A stretch of 64,000 nucleotides of DNA from Struthio camelus (lineage: Eukaryota; Chordata; Aves; Struthioniformes; Struthionidae). Numbering within the stretch: the first letter of the stretch is position 1; each line of letters begins with the position of its first letter. This document shows, piece after piece, positions 35,834-47,605 of this stretch. Location of the stretch: assembly GCF_040807025.1 (NCBI RefSeq), contig NC_090942.1:196720247-196784246 (forward strand), read 5' to 3'. Both the position numbers and the translations under genes were made by a program. The notes beneath the pieces are model-generated. The model was not told the origin of the DNA. It did no database searches and saw only the letters and a list, made by a program, of their open reading frames with translations.

Positions 35834-37342
35834 TCGTTTTTTAATTCACAATAACTGGTTGATGTGCCGCATTTCTTCTGAGCAGCTGCTTTTCTTTAGC
35901 GCCACTGTGTCTCTTACGCACCTGAAAATTTTAGTAACAATCACCAAATTTCAGTGAGAATACCAGTGTTCCCAGTACATTGGATAGCTTGGGATGAGTA
36001 CATTTGTATGGCGAACTGATTTGCAGAAAGCCTCCAGAGGAAACCAGGAATTCTACCCTTGCATATTCTTTTGAACTTACTGGTATGTTCGGTTTCAGTC
36101 TAATCTCCCAAGAAAATGAAATATATGAACTATTTTCTCTCAGCCTCTTCCTAATACATTTAGAACCTATTAATCTGTTGAAGCCAAATTCAAAGATCAG
36201 TTACAGTTTTGAAACAGTTTCCATGATTTCATGGAATTCTATGACCGGGTAGAACAGCCTCAGATTGACACCTCCAATGCTCCAGTGCAGTGCCTTTCTC
36301 CTTACAGAGGTAGAAAAAAAAATTAAAACAAGAGTTCTCCCTGCACTGTTGTATTTGGCAGTAGCCAGCTGGCCGTATAGCCAGTCAGTAAACAAATAGT
36401 TCCTGGCTAAGCACAACTGTGCTCCCTCTTGCCCTGTGGAAGTGCCATTGTGAATTGGAAGAAAGCTACGGGTAAGGTGACATGGGGAGATATGTACTGT
36501 ACCCATCAGGAGGAAACCTGCCGTGAGGAGCTCTGTCTCACTGAACAGACATGCTCAGGCTTTTTACATCTATTTCTCTTGAGTATATCATACTGAGTAG
36601 TTCTCTTGCCTGGCTAGGGAGCTGAATGTACTAGTTTTCTCTTTGAAGAGAACACTTGTTTTTATTTTGGTTTCTTTTCCTGGCAAATGCAGCATGTGAT
36701 TCCCTTCCCCTTAGCCCCCACCCCCCCGCTGTTAATTGCTAACAACATATTCCCCATGTGGTCTCAACCTGTGTGTACGCACACAGGAAAAAAGTGGTTA
36801 AAATGCGCTCGGGGAATGATTATCCCTGGTATTTCTCTCTGAGGTTTGATTACTAAAGAAGATGAAATACTTTTCTACTAGTAAATACTGGTTTACTAAT
36901 GAATAAAATTTAAATAAACATTCCTTAAGTCAAATGAGCTATGGTACCCAATTTGTCTCTTCAATATGTGAATATTTGTTTCATCCAGCTTGTAAACGTT
37001 CTGGGCACATCCCTAAATAGTTATTCCATGCCCTTTTCTTCAGTTCTCCTCTTTCCTAAAAGAGAAATTATGGTCTGAAATTATGGTCTGAAATGGGGAA
37101 TGCTCAGCTTCAACTGCAGTATAAATCTTCAGATATTTTTGCCAACTTGAACAAAAGGAAGAAAGGGGCTGCTGATGCAATAAAACAGCTTTCTGTAACC
37201 AAATTTTATTATGATTCAGTGTCGCTTTTTTTTTTTTTTTATGGTAGGAATTCTGTAGGAAGTAATACAGAATATACCCACCCTATTTAGTGTTGCCTTT
37301 ACAGTTGCTTTGTTTCAGAGTTTTTATAAATTAGTTGTTCCT

Positions 37343-37386
37343 GTTTCCCTGGCAACTCAATTGTCTGCATTGGTTGCCATGGAAGA
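37343..37386. promoter_or_regulatory. Two RFX X-box-like sites
   Basis: GTTTCCCTGGCAAC (37343-37356) matches the RFX X-box pattern GTTNCC-ATGG-NAAC with one difference. GTTGCCATGGAAGA (37373-37386) matches except for its last two bases. They are 16 bp apart in DCLK1 intron 3. RFX factors act in ciliated cells and neurons. Use as a DCLK1 enhancer is inference. Confidence 0.5.
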
Positions 37387-39394
37387 GCTTCTGCGGCACA
37401 AAGGACAGGGACGCTGCTATGGAGTGATTTCATCCTTGGCGCTAGTAGACAGGGGAAAGCTGGTAATCTTTATGTGGCCTCCATATTGACTGTTAGTGGG
37501 AACTTTTTTTTTCTTTTTTTAAGTGCAGTTAAGGTGTTGATTTCTTCAGTTGAGTTAGCACAAACTTCCTTTTATATCCAGCTACAGGACTTCCATAGAA
37601 AGGTATAATAGTCGCATATACATAATATGCTAGGAAATGCATGTTTCTGGGACAATTTAACCCACTCTAATATAGTGATTTCAATAAATTGTGTTATTCT
37701 ATAGCTAAAAAGTGAATTAATTGTTTTCACAATTTAAGGTAGGAAAGCCCTGTGATTTGTAGAAAGCAATTAGAGGTCATTCTGCATATCATAGCAAAGG
37801 TGGAGTTAGGAGCAGGCATTTAAGAGGATCACTTTTGGACAAATGGCTCCTTAGGTCTTTAAAACTCTAAAGTGTTTTCTTATTTGACCTCCAGTGTAGT
37901 TGCAATCTGGATTCCCATCTGATTTTTCTTTCAGGAAGCACAAATTGACACCTGTCATCGATTCGTCAGCTTTCTAAAATGAGCACAGATAGCGGGAGCA
38001 TGTTGTGAGTCATAATTTTGAATTACTGCAAGATTTTTTGAGGCTGCCTTGCAGCTGTCAGTCTTTCAGCTTTGAATTTCTGAATTCACGAGCTCAAAGT
38101 GGTTAAGGAATTAATTTGGAAGTTACTTATATTAACTTGTATATTGTTTTGTAATATAAAATGTAACATGTAAAGATGTTAATTTACTTTTTACTTTGGT
38201 AAGTGGTAATCAGATCTTCAAACAATACAAGAATATTTTTATTATTAATACACAAAATGTATTTAGCACATAGGCATACCAATAGATACACTTCTGCATG
38301 GATGAAAGGATGAGGGAATTTGACTCTCCCTTCCTTCCTTAGAAGCTGATGTAGAAGCCTCCTCTCATTTATTCTCTGATGAAGTACCACTGTTATACAG
38401 TGTTACACAAGTGCTACTCACCAATGTTTTTTGAGTCAATTATTAGTATTTGAAATATCCATGGGGAAGGTGATGTGAGTGTTGTGTAAAACATACAGTA
38501 GTCTTCTGTATGCAGAAATGCAAGTAATCCTGTGAAATGGAGAAGCTATCGCATAGTACTCTACCCATAGGTGTGTAAGAAAAGAGACCAAGAATAGTTC
38601 CTTTTTCCTGTACCTAGAATACCAGGAGGAATTTGCAGTGCAGCTTTCAATTTACAAGGGCATGCTGAGTGATTGGAAGTTTGCTAGCATCCCTGGTTCT
38701 GTGACTTCAGAGAAAAGCTTCGTTACCTGCAGCTATACTGCTTTCACAGACATTGAATAGAGTGTAGCCTCTTAGAATAAGTGGCCAGAAAGTACTGCTA
38801 CTACTTTCTTAGTTTTGAACGCTTTAAGCCCTGTATCATCCCATACATCTGCTCACATAAAGTGGCATGTTTGCAGACTAACTTACAGGAGTTCTTTTTA
38901 ACTTAGCTTAAAAATGGTTTGGACTTTGAAAACTGGGGTTCAATCTTTCAAGCTAGTCAGTGCCTCTGAACAGTCTTCCCAGCTTGATGGGTTGCTGAAT
39001 GAAGTATAGTTTTATCTCTGACTGTTGTTATCACCGTTATTACTAAATTTATAATTTTTCCCCTCCAATATAAATAGAAAAGTGCACTAACATTTGTCAT
39101 GTTGTAATAAAAATAATTTGTTGTTTCTTAGGGAGGATATTCATAAGGAAAGTTATAGTGCAGTCAACACAGGTAAACCTACTGGAATTCAGATGGGCAG
39201 TAGCTTGACTTCAGAACAGTGTTTGGTAAGCTAGATACCAGAATTCAAATGTATTGCAGTTTAAGCCGACTAACGGCATTTTGCAACAAAGCAATGCAAA
39301 TGGTGTTGATATTTCATAGCCTAAACACAGAAAGCCCCCAAGCCCCTCTTTGCCCCTAATTGGCTATAACCTGAAAGCTTCACACAGAGGAGGC

Positions 39395-40217
39395 AGAATC
39401 ACAGAATCGTTTAGGTTGGAAGGGACCTCTGGAGATCATCTAGTCCAACCTCCCTGCTCAAGCAGGGTCACCTAGAGCATATTGCCCAGGATCACGCCCA
39501 GGCGGGTTTTGAATATCTCCAGGGAAGGAGACTCCACTACCTCTCTGGGCAACCTGTTCCAATGCTCTGTCACCCTCACAGTGAAGAAGTTTTTTCTCAG
39601 GTTTAGGTGGAACTTCCTGTGGTTCAGTTTCTGCCCGTTGCCTCTTGTCCTGTTGCTGGGCACCACGGAGAAGAGGCTGACCTCATCCTCTTGACACTCC
39701 CCCTTCCGATACTTGTACACGTTGATGAGATCCCCTCTCAATCTTCTCTTCTCCAGGCTGAACAGGCCCAGCTCTTGCAGTCTTTCTTCAGAGGAGAGGT
39801 GCTCCAGCCCTCTAATCATCTTGGTAGCCCTCCGCTGAACTCTCTCCAGCAGCGCCATGTCTCTCTTGTACTGGGGAGCCCAGGGCTGGACACAGCACTC
39901 CAGGTGAGGCCTCCCCAGGGCTGAGGAGAGGGGCAGGATCACCTCCCTCCACCTGCTGGCAACACTCTGCCTAATGCACCCCAGGAGACCATTGGCCTTC
40001 TTGGCCACAAGGGCACATTGCTGGCTCACGCTTAACTTGTTGTCCACCAGCACTGCCAGGTCCTTCTCTGCAGAGCTGCTTTCCAGCAGGTCAACCCCCA
40101 GCCTGTACTCCTGCATGGGATTATTCCTGCCTAGGTGCAGGACCTTGCACTTGCCCATGTTGAACTTCATGAGGTTCCTCTCCGCTCAGCTCTCCAGCCT
40201 GTCCAGAATGCCCTGTA
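39395..40217 (-). mobile_element. CR1 LINE, 5'-truncated, relatively young, antisense to DCLK1
   Basis: The minus strand carries the 3' end of a CR1 retrotransposon. An open frame of 232 codons (40170 to the TAG at 39472-39474) encodes the C-terminal part of the ORF2 reverse transcriptase, with [12 protein letters not shown]-like [33 protein letters not shown], and [14 protein letters not shown]. The remaining 80 bp are 3' UTR ending in the CR1 octamer-type tail, GATTCTGTGATTCTG, near 39395-39409 on the opposite strand. The frame continues upstream as LDRLES, then TGA (40186-40188) where the family has Trp, so it is disabled as well as truncated. The catalytic RT core is missing. It is much better preserved than the other CR1 copies here. 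Confidence 0.95.
39472..40170 (-). pseudogene. CR1 ORF2 reverse transcriptase, C-terminal fragment
   Basis: A 232-codon fragment of the CR1 ORF2 protein, which in complete elements has an N-terminal endonuclease and a reverse transcriptase that copies the element RNA at the target site. Only the thumb and C-terminal region is present, so it cannot act alone. The first ATG is internal (MKFNMGKCK), and an in-frame TGA lies six codons before it. There is no promoter of its own. That the frame stayed open suggests limited time since insertion, not selection. Confidence 0.85.
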
Positions 40218-40281
40218 TAATAAAAGAGCAAGTTAGCTGTCTTTTAATAAAAGACATAAATAGCAGCCTATCCTTTATACT

Positions 40282-40302
40282 TCCTCTCTCTTTCAGGTAT
40301 TG
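40282..40302 (+). other. Acceptor-donor composite, possible recursive splice site
   Basis: A pyrimidine tract (CTTTATACTTCCTCTCTCTTT) ends in CAG at 40294-40296, directly followed by GTATTG. An acceptor fused to a donor is the pattern of zero-length recursive splice sites found in very long neuronal introns. The donor half is weak compared with GTAAGT. No expression evidence is available. Confidence 0.25.
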
Positions 40303-43300
40303 TATTCCCTGATTCAAGCCATACAACGTTCTTTAAAAACCATTTGGGGGTTATTAAATGGGGAACATTGAATTCTCTTTGTATATAATGCACTTACAAT
40401 AATTTCAGTTGCTCAGATAGCTTTACAAGTCGCTTGAGGCATGATTTACTTAAAATTATATGAATCAATTAGATTCTAAAACATACTTAATGTAAAAGTT
40501 GCAGTACAGACTGGTAAAAGCCAGGCAACTTGATTAAGTATTTGACCTAATGCTGTCCTTTTGAACCAGATACAGGGCAGCGCATAGACATGTGGTGTAG
40601 GTACACTGTGAACTGTATTCTAATCTCTGGGAACAGGTTGATTTTAGAGCCTGTAGTCACTGTTTAAATGTTTATTATAAATAGTTTTATTCAATAAATA
40701 TCATTTAGAAGAAAGAAAACATTAAAATACAAGTGGTTGCTACTCTCTGTGGGATTACTTAACCTTTATTTAAATGGGATTGATCATCTAAATTCTATGA
40801 AACCTGTGGAAAGTGGGGATTTTTTCCTCCGCTTACATAACAGACTTTAAAATCCAAATTTGATACTGAAAATCCACACAAATGTTTTATGTAAAATGTA
40901 TGTCCTGTATTTCATCTGTTTTGTCTACTCTGCCAAAATCAAATGAACTGCCAGATGTGCACAAGAACATCAGTTTTTAAAAGGTCCTTATTTTTGCTAT
41001 CTCTGTAACGGCTAGAAAGGATGTGTTCTAGAAGAGGCCTTGAATGGGGAAGCTTTTTATTGCGCAATTTGGTGCAGGTTTGATAGATGGGAATGCTCTA
41101 TAACTTGGCTACATTGGCTGATAACCTAGCTCTGCTAGGGTTTGATTTCCAGCCTGTCTATGGCTCTGAAGTTGTCAGAGCCAAAAGCACAAAAGCGGTC
41201 TTAGCCTTGTAATGTATATTCTTCCTGGCTTTTGGTACTATCAAAGTACTACCTTGTTTGGGTCGCTGGGTGGGAGAGTCCTTGTTCGCGTTTAATAGTT
41301 TAAATTTCTCGTAGTTGATGCTCAACAGAAAGGAAACGGAGGGTGAATTTCAGGTATCTTTGCCTCCTAATGTGGAGGGCAAACACATCCAAGTTTGAGC
41401 TAAGAATTAGCCTCTTTCTATAGTGCCTCCAAAGTATCTGAGAAGAGGAAGATGGACTAAATTTAAACATGACTTTCACAATGCAGCTTCAGATTCACAA
41501 GGCTAAAGCTTAAAACGTGTTGGAGCTGGACTGTGAGAGAGAATTCTGTAAACATAGCGATACTTCCTATGAAAGGATTTCAGCTGACCAAGTAAATGGC
41601 TTCCTAGAAATCTCTTTGAATAAATTTTCTTGTAAGAGAAGGTTGTAAGTTGTCATTCGTTGCTGCCTAAATAGAGATTGAAAAAATGTACATTGAATGA
41701 AAGTTACTCTAACGCTACAATGTTGTTGATTTCATAAAGACATTGATATCAGCTATGGGATACGGCCGTACATTAGGAGAAGTTGAGAATGGGATAGTGG
41801 GTTCACATGTAAATACACAAAATTGCGTCAAAAAGAAGAGGTCCTCTTTGTTACCTCCGGCTCCTGTTTGACAAAAGGTACTTTTGCTCAAGGTTCTACC
41901 CCCCTTCTCTAGTAATGGCCTTCAAGGCACTTCCAGCTTTTGAGGAGAGTGTTTTATCTGTTCTTATCTTTTCTTCTCTGCCTGTCACATCACAGATTAG
42001 GTAAGCTTTGGCAGCACAGTACATGGCTTCTGCATTTCTGTATGAGCTCTGTATGAGCTGTATGTAAGGCTCGTGAGCCCGTCCTACTTTCCCTGCCCCT
42101 GCCATGAGAATCTGTTCTGTTTGCCACCTGGTTATTTAATGCTCAACAAAGGTGTATTAGATTTCTTAACTAGTCTGTATAAAGGACATTTGTAAAGCCT
42201 CTTAAGCCTAGTCTGACCAGCAATACATATAGGTAAGTGTTGGCCTTACCGCCACTTGTGTCACATAGTGATGTTTATGTTCCTCTACCTGTTATTAATT
42301 TACCTGTCATCTTAAACAACGTCTGAAAGTTTGGTTGCATTAGGCTGGCCCTCTTATTTTGAGTGACAGAGATAATTCATAATAAATCAGCATGCCCATT
42401 GTAAGATAAGGAACAAGAGAAGATAAATTTATTTCCTTATTAACCTTCTTCAGTTTTTGTCTTTTGGACTTGACTTTGCTGTATATGTTGTGAGGCCTTA
42501 ATGCCTTTGGCCCATTATTTGTATAAGCTGCATCTTACATTAGAGACACTTGAAGTACACACACCAGGAGAATATAATTTCCAGGATTCAAAGTTGGTTT
42601 GGAAGGTTTAAATCTGGTTCAGTTGAACTCCTTGGGTTTATTAAAGCCTATGTATGGAGAAAAGCTCCAGAGTATGGTATCACAGTGATGCTGCTTTGCT
42701 GAAGAACCCAACTGGAACTTCCAGATGATCCAGAAACCTGCCTCTTCATCTGATAGAACAACAGATAATAATCTCTTTGGAAGAGAGCAAAGGGGGTGGC
42801 AAAGTCATCACTTGACTTCGGAAATGCCTACTTTCTGTTGAACGCACACCAACTTGAGTATATTTTTACTGCAGTGCCAAAAGACAGAGCTTGTCCTTTT
42901 ATTTGAAGCTAAAATTTCCATTTCAGTGAATGGAAGAATATTTTGAGCAAGTGAGCCAGCTGAAGGTTCATTGGCAAGGTACCTGTCACTGCCTGTGGTG
43001 ATCTTAATATTAGTTATCCTTAGAAAGCTTCCTTGCATGGGTTTAGTGATTTGAGCTATGTGGCTTATATGTATACCTTTTGGGTTTGGTTTGCATTTTT
43101 TTATTATTAGTTTCTTGTTTGGCTGATATTAGGAAGGGGACCATTTTAAGCTGGTGCTTGTGTATTGAACATTACCCTGAATTCCTACATTAAATCCATC
43201 AGTTGTTTTAGCTAGAGGAGATCTCTAATCCAGCCTTGATCTGCTTGCGTTTCCACAGCAAACCATAATGCTTCTCTTGATTGCTGTGTAATATTTTGAG

Positions 43301-45289
43301 AATTCTTCTGCTGTGAGTCATTATTTGGCAAGTACATGGTGAACTGCAGGGTCTAGCTGAAAACTGACAGCTCTTCAACATCCTGCTGATCTTGGCCATA
43401 TTGCAGAACAGTGGTGGTCTGTTGCACTTATGACTTTTGAGTCTTGTGTCATGTCTTAGACAAGCTTTTAATCTTGGTTTGGACTAATTGTCAGCAAAAA
43501 TATTTTGATTGAATAAAGTGTCTGTGCAATGTATTAACATAACATGTCTCTTGTTATAATAGTCCTAGGATATAATTCCAGAACTAGAGCTATTTATTAG
43601 TATGGCTGCTTTCTTAGGGCTTAAACTAGTAACTTTATCAGTCTCTTTAATCCCAAGGACTTGAAAATGCAAGGCAAAACAATCATGACCAGGCTACAAG
43701 TCAGTATTCTTATAAAAAAAAACAAAAAACCAAAAAACTTCCTTCCTCCACCCCACTTCCTCCCCCCCCCCCCACCCTCCAGATGCACTTCTAGACTTTC
43801 AGATGGGGGTATTTAACATTTCTCTGGTACTTCACACTGTATGCTAAAATCTAAATTGGGGAAGTATTGTCTGATTCCTGAATCCAGAAGCAGGTGCTTT
43901 AGGGAAATAACCAAATAATTCATGATTCCTGATAAGCTTGTGCATTGGCAGCACTGCTGTCTCCTTGGGGTAGGAGCTAGTTTCCCCTATTTTCAAGCCA
44001 GGATTACGATATGAAAAATAAAGTGTCCTGCATGTGCAGTGCAAAGATTAAAACCATATGTAGTACTGCAGTGCCTTGAAATAATTCTAAGTGAGAACAT
44101 GTGAGGCTGCAGCAGTTTAAAATGTATGTAAGAAAAGAGCATATATTCTGCCCTCTCATTCTTGTAGATTTACCCCTTGATGCAATTTCATTTCATAAAG
44201 CAATTCACCTCGTTTCACAAAGCTGCTTTTTCCTTAACCCAGATAATTATTTTCTTTTACCTTTATAAAGTTTTAATATATAATTTTTATTTTTCACCAA
44301 GCCCTTTTTCCAGGACTTCTCTAAAAATTTACTCTGGAGCAAGAAAGTTAGCGTCCTGTCAGAAACAAGCTATGGGAGATTCCAGAGGTTTTTAAAAGGG
44401 CTCTTTGAAATTATAATTTTAGGATATACCAGAAGCAAACACCAATCAGGCAGTGCAGCAGTTGCAAACGAATTTGGTGACAAATGCAGGAGATAGCAAA
44501 GCCAGTAAGAAAATGGACTGGCCTTGGAGTTGCAGTTCAGTTCCTGATTCTAATTCAAACATTCTGAAGGAATGATGGTGTATCCTTCACTCTCAATTTT
44601 TGTAATTGGGGGCAGGGACCGTCTCTAATCCTCTCTTTAATGTGCTGAGCATAATGGGTGATTCCTAATTTTAGCAGCAACCTGATATAATAGAAAGTTT
44701 TTCAAAAGAGTAACGATAGGGCTGGGCAGCAGAAGTTATTTAATACAAAGGGATCTAGGTTAAAGGCTTGATATGTCACGTAAGATTGACTCTTTCACCT
44801 GGAAAAACTGCCTCAGCATTTAAGAGGGAATATAGGTTGGAAAAATATGAAGTGATTCATTGTTGTAAGACAAAGTATGTTAAGATTCATAATCCATCCC
44901 TAACCATGACCGTGCAACCAACCAACACATAATTTAAATATCTGCTGAGAGGCTTGCTGGAGAAACTTCTCTAGGAATTATTTGGGACAGGTTGCTGTCA
45001 GGATATCAGAACAGAGGCACTGTGATGTGTTAGCCTTTATTCATGTCTTGCTCTCTTCTGTGTTCCAATCTGTAGACATATTTTATAATACTGCCAATTG
45101 AAGAGAAAATGTGAGTGCTTCTGCATTTTCTAAGAATCAATATATTGCACTTACTCTGATCATCCTGTGTGTATTCTAAATTTTCAATCCCCTTTGCTTC
45201 TGTGAAACAAACTCAAATTTAAAGGTGGGGCACAGTACTGGGATTTCTCTGTTTAGTTCTTAATGTATGAATTCTGGAGCAGATGAAGA

Positions 45290-47605
45290 TACTAAATTCA
45301 TTAGACTGTTTACATCCTGAATAGTGGAGGCAATTTCCGAACTTAAATGCCAGAAGGGATGTCCAGAGGTAGTGTTTTGCTAGACCCTGCTCTTTGTGAA
45401 CATGCAAATAGTGGTGGCAAGTGAGATCACAGATGGCAGTTTGGCCTACAGTGATCATGCAGTGATTGAATTGAGTCTGTGTAGGAATCTGGGAGTGTAA
45501 GCAGCAGAGCTGAGACTCTGAACCTTAGGAGAGTAGACTTTGGATTTTTAAGGGAATTGCTAAGTAAGTACCGCTGGAGAGCAGCCATGAAGGAGAAGGG
45601 TGCCCAGGTGAATTGGCTGATTTTACTCGAGAGCTCAGAAATGAACCATCCTGGTGTGAAGGAAGGCTAGGAATTTCAACTGAAAGCCTAAACTTTGAGC
45701 TAACTTGTAGTAAGAGGTGAAAAGCAGCACAGGTAACAAAAGGGGTATGCAGGGACAAAAGTGGGAAGGCTTGGAGCTAAATTAATGCAGGGCGTGAAGG
45801 GTAACAAGAAGGGATTCTACAGGTAGCATATTTGCAAGAGAAAGTTGGAGGAGTGGTGGGCTGTTCAAGGATGGAGACAGACAGCCTAGTGATGGGTGAT
45901 GCAGAAAAGGCTGAAGCAGTCTGATGGGGTTTCTTAATTGTTATTTTTTTTCTTTAACATCAGCATCAGTCTTCCTAGACAAAACTCGCTCACTGACCTC
46001 TGCATGTAGCAACGTGGTTTGGGAGGGAGGGGAGCAGCCAGCATTGGGTGAGCAAGAGGGTAAGGATTACTTCTCTGAGTAGCTGGACATACTCAAATTG
46101 ATACGCCTGCAAGGGATTACTTCCAGGGTGCTGAAAGAGCTGCCCAAAGTAATTGTGAGGCTGTTGTGTATAATCTGTGAAGAATCACGGTGGATGAAGG
46201 TCCCTGTTCATTGAAAAATGCTAAGGTTGTGCCTATTTTGTTTATTATTTTATATTCTTTTATTTTGAGAATGTGGGGAGCTACAGACTCAACTGGTCAG
46301 TACCTTAGTGTGTAAAAAGATGTGGAGCATGTTCTCTTGGAGTCTCTTTCCAAGCACGTGAAGAACTAAAAGGAATGCTCAACGCATTTACCAAGAGCCA
46401 ATAGTGCTTGGCTGATGTGATTGATTTTCGTAATGATATATGATTGGCTAAATGGACAAGGTAGGAGCAGTACATTGACTGTCGAGTACCTTGACTTTAG
46501 TAAGGTTTCAACAGCTTTTCCCACAGCATTCTAATTTGAAAGCTGAGGAAGTATGGGCTGTCTGCATTGTTACATGGGTTGAAAATGGGCTCAGCTTTTG
46601 GTCTCAGAGGGTAATATGTAATGGTTCAGGGTTCAGCTGGTGACTGGTAGGAGCGTGGTTCAGTACTAGTGCCAGTATTGTGCATCACCTTCATCAAAAA
46701 TGTGATCTGAAGGCATGAGGTCCAAGCACAGCAGACTTTTTAGGTAACGCTCAAGTGGCAAGGAGTGGTGGCATGTTTCATGGTACAGTTTCAGCTGAGA
46801 GGGACCTTGGCTAACTTGAGGGTTAGGTGAACAAAAATGTCATACAGTTCAGTAAGGAGAAATGCAGAGTTCTACTTCTTGGGCGGAATAACCACATAGA
46901 GGCAGGGAAGAGAGCGACTGAGTAGCAGCCCTGCTGAGAAGGGCGTTGAGTTGCAGTGGATGTCAAGCTGAATGTGAACTAACAATGCACTCATTGCCAT
47001 AAGGCAAAACAGCTTGTAGGGCTACATTAGGAGGTGTGATTAGTAGGTCAGTGGAAATTATTATCCCCCTCTACTTTGTGCTAGTGAGGCTGCACCTGGC
47101 ATACAGTGTCTGCTTATGGGTCCCCTAGTTCAAGAGCATTGCGGAGAAACTGGAGAGGACCAGTGGTGGGCTGGGGGCCTAGAGCAAACAGCCTATGAAG
47201 AGTAGTTGTTGGATCTGGGTTTTTTTAATCCTGCAGAGAGGAGTCTACGGGGCGATATAATAGCTGCGTGTAGCTACTTGAAGGGTAATTACAAAGATAA
47301 CAGAGCCAAATTTCTCAATAGCATGAAGCAGTGTAGCGAGGGGAGTGGCTTCCTTAGGGGAGTGGCTTACTTGGAAAGTTCAGTTTGGAAATTGGGAAAA
47401 AACATTTTCAGTAGGAGGGCGCTACAGCACTGGAGAAGTTTGCTCAGAGTTTATGTAACTTCCATCCTAGAGGTTTTTGGAGCTTGGCTAGATGACACTG
47501 TGGCTGACCTGAGCTAATCTTGGAAATGGTCCCACCTTGAGTGGTCCCACCTAGAGACCTCCAAAGATCCTTTCCAGCCAAAATTCTGTGTTTCTGTGAG
47601 TACTT
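45290..47605 (+). mobile_element. Old CR1-type LINE, about 2.3 kb, sense to DCLK1
   Basis: A long decayed copy running from the end of the endonuclease through the reverse transcriptase to the 3' end. Ordered signs: 'acagtgatcatgcagtgattga' at 45451-45472 corresponds to the GCSDHE-type endonuclease motif; 45525-45545 reads like 'aggagagtagactttgg'; 45800-45825 'aacaagaagggattctaca' encodes NKKGFY; 46475-46500 'taccttgactttagtaagg' encodes YLDFSK of the RT active region; 47218-47290 encodes FNPAERSLRGDII; 47380-47440 encodes the KNIFSRRALQHW segment. It ends near 'ttccagccaaaattctgtg' (47573). A 103-codon open frame (47206-47517) is the RT C-terminus, not a host gene. Many stops and indels show age. 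Confidence 0.8.

Noticed and set aside
47206..47517. 103-codon ORF as a possible host gene
   Set aside because: The peptide matches the C-terminal pattern of CR1 reverse transcriptase and lies in order within a longer CR1 relic.
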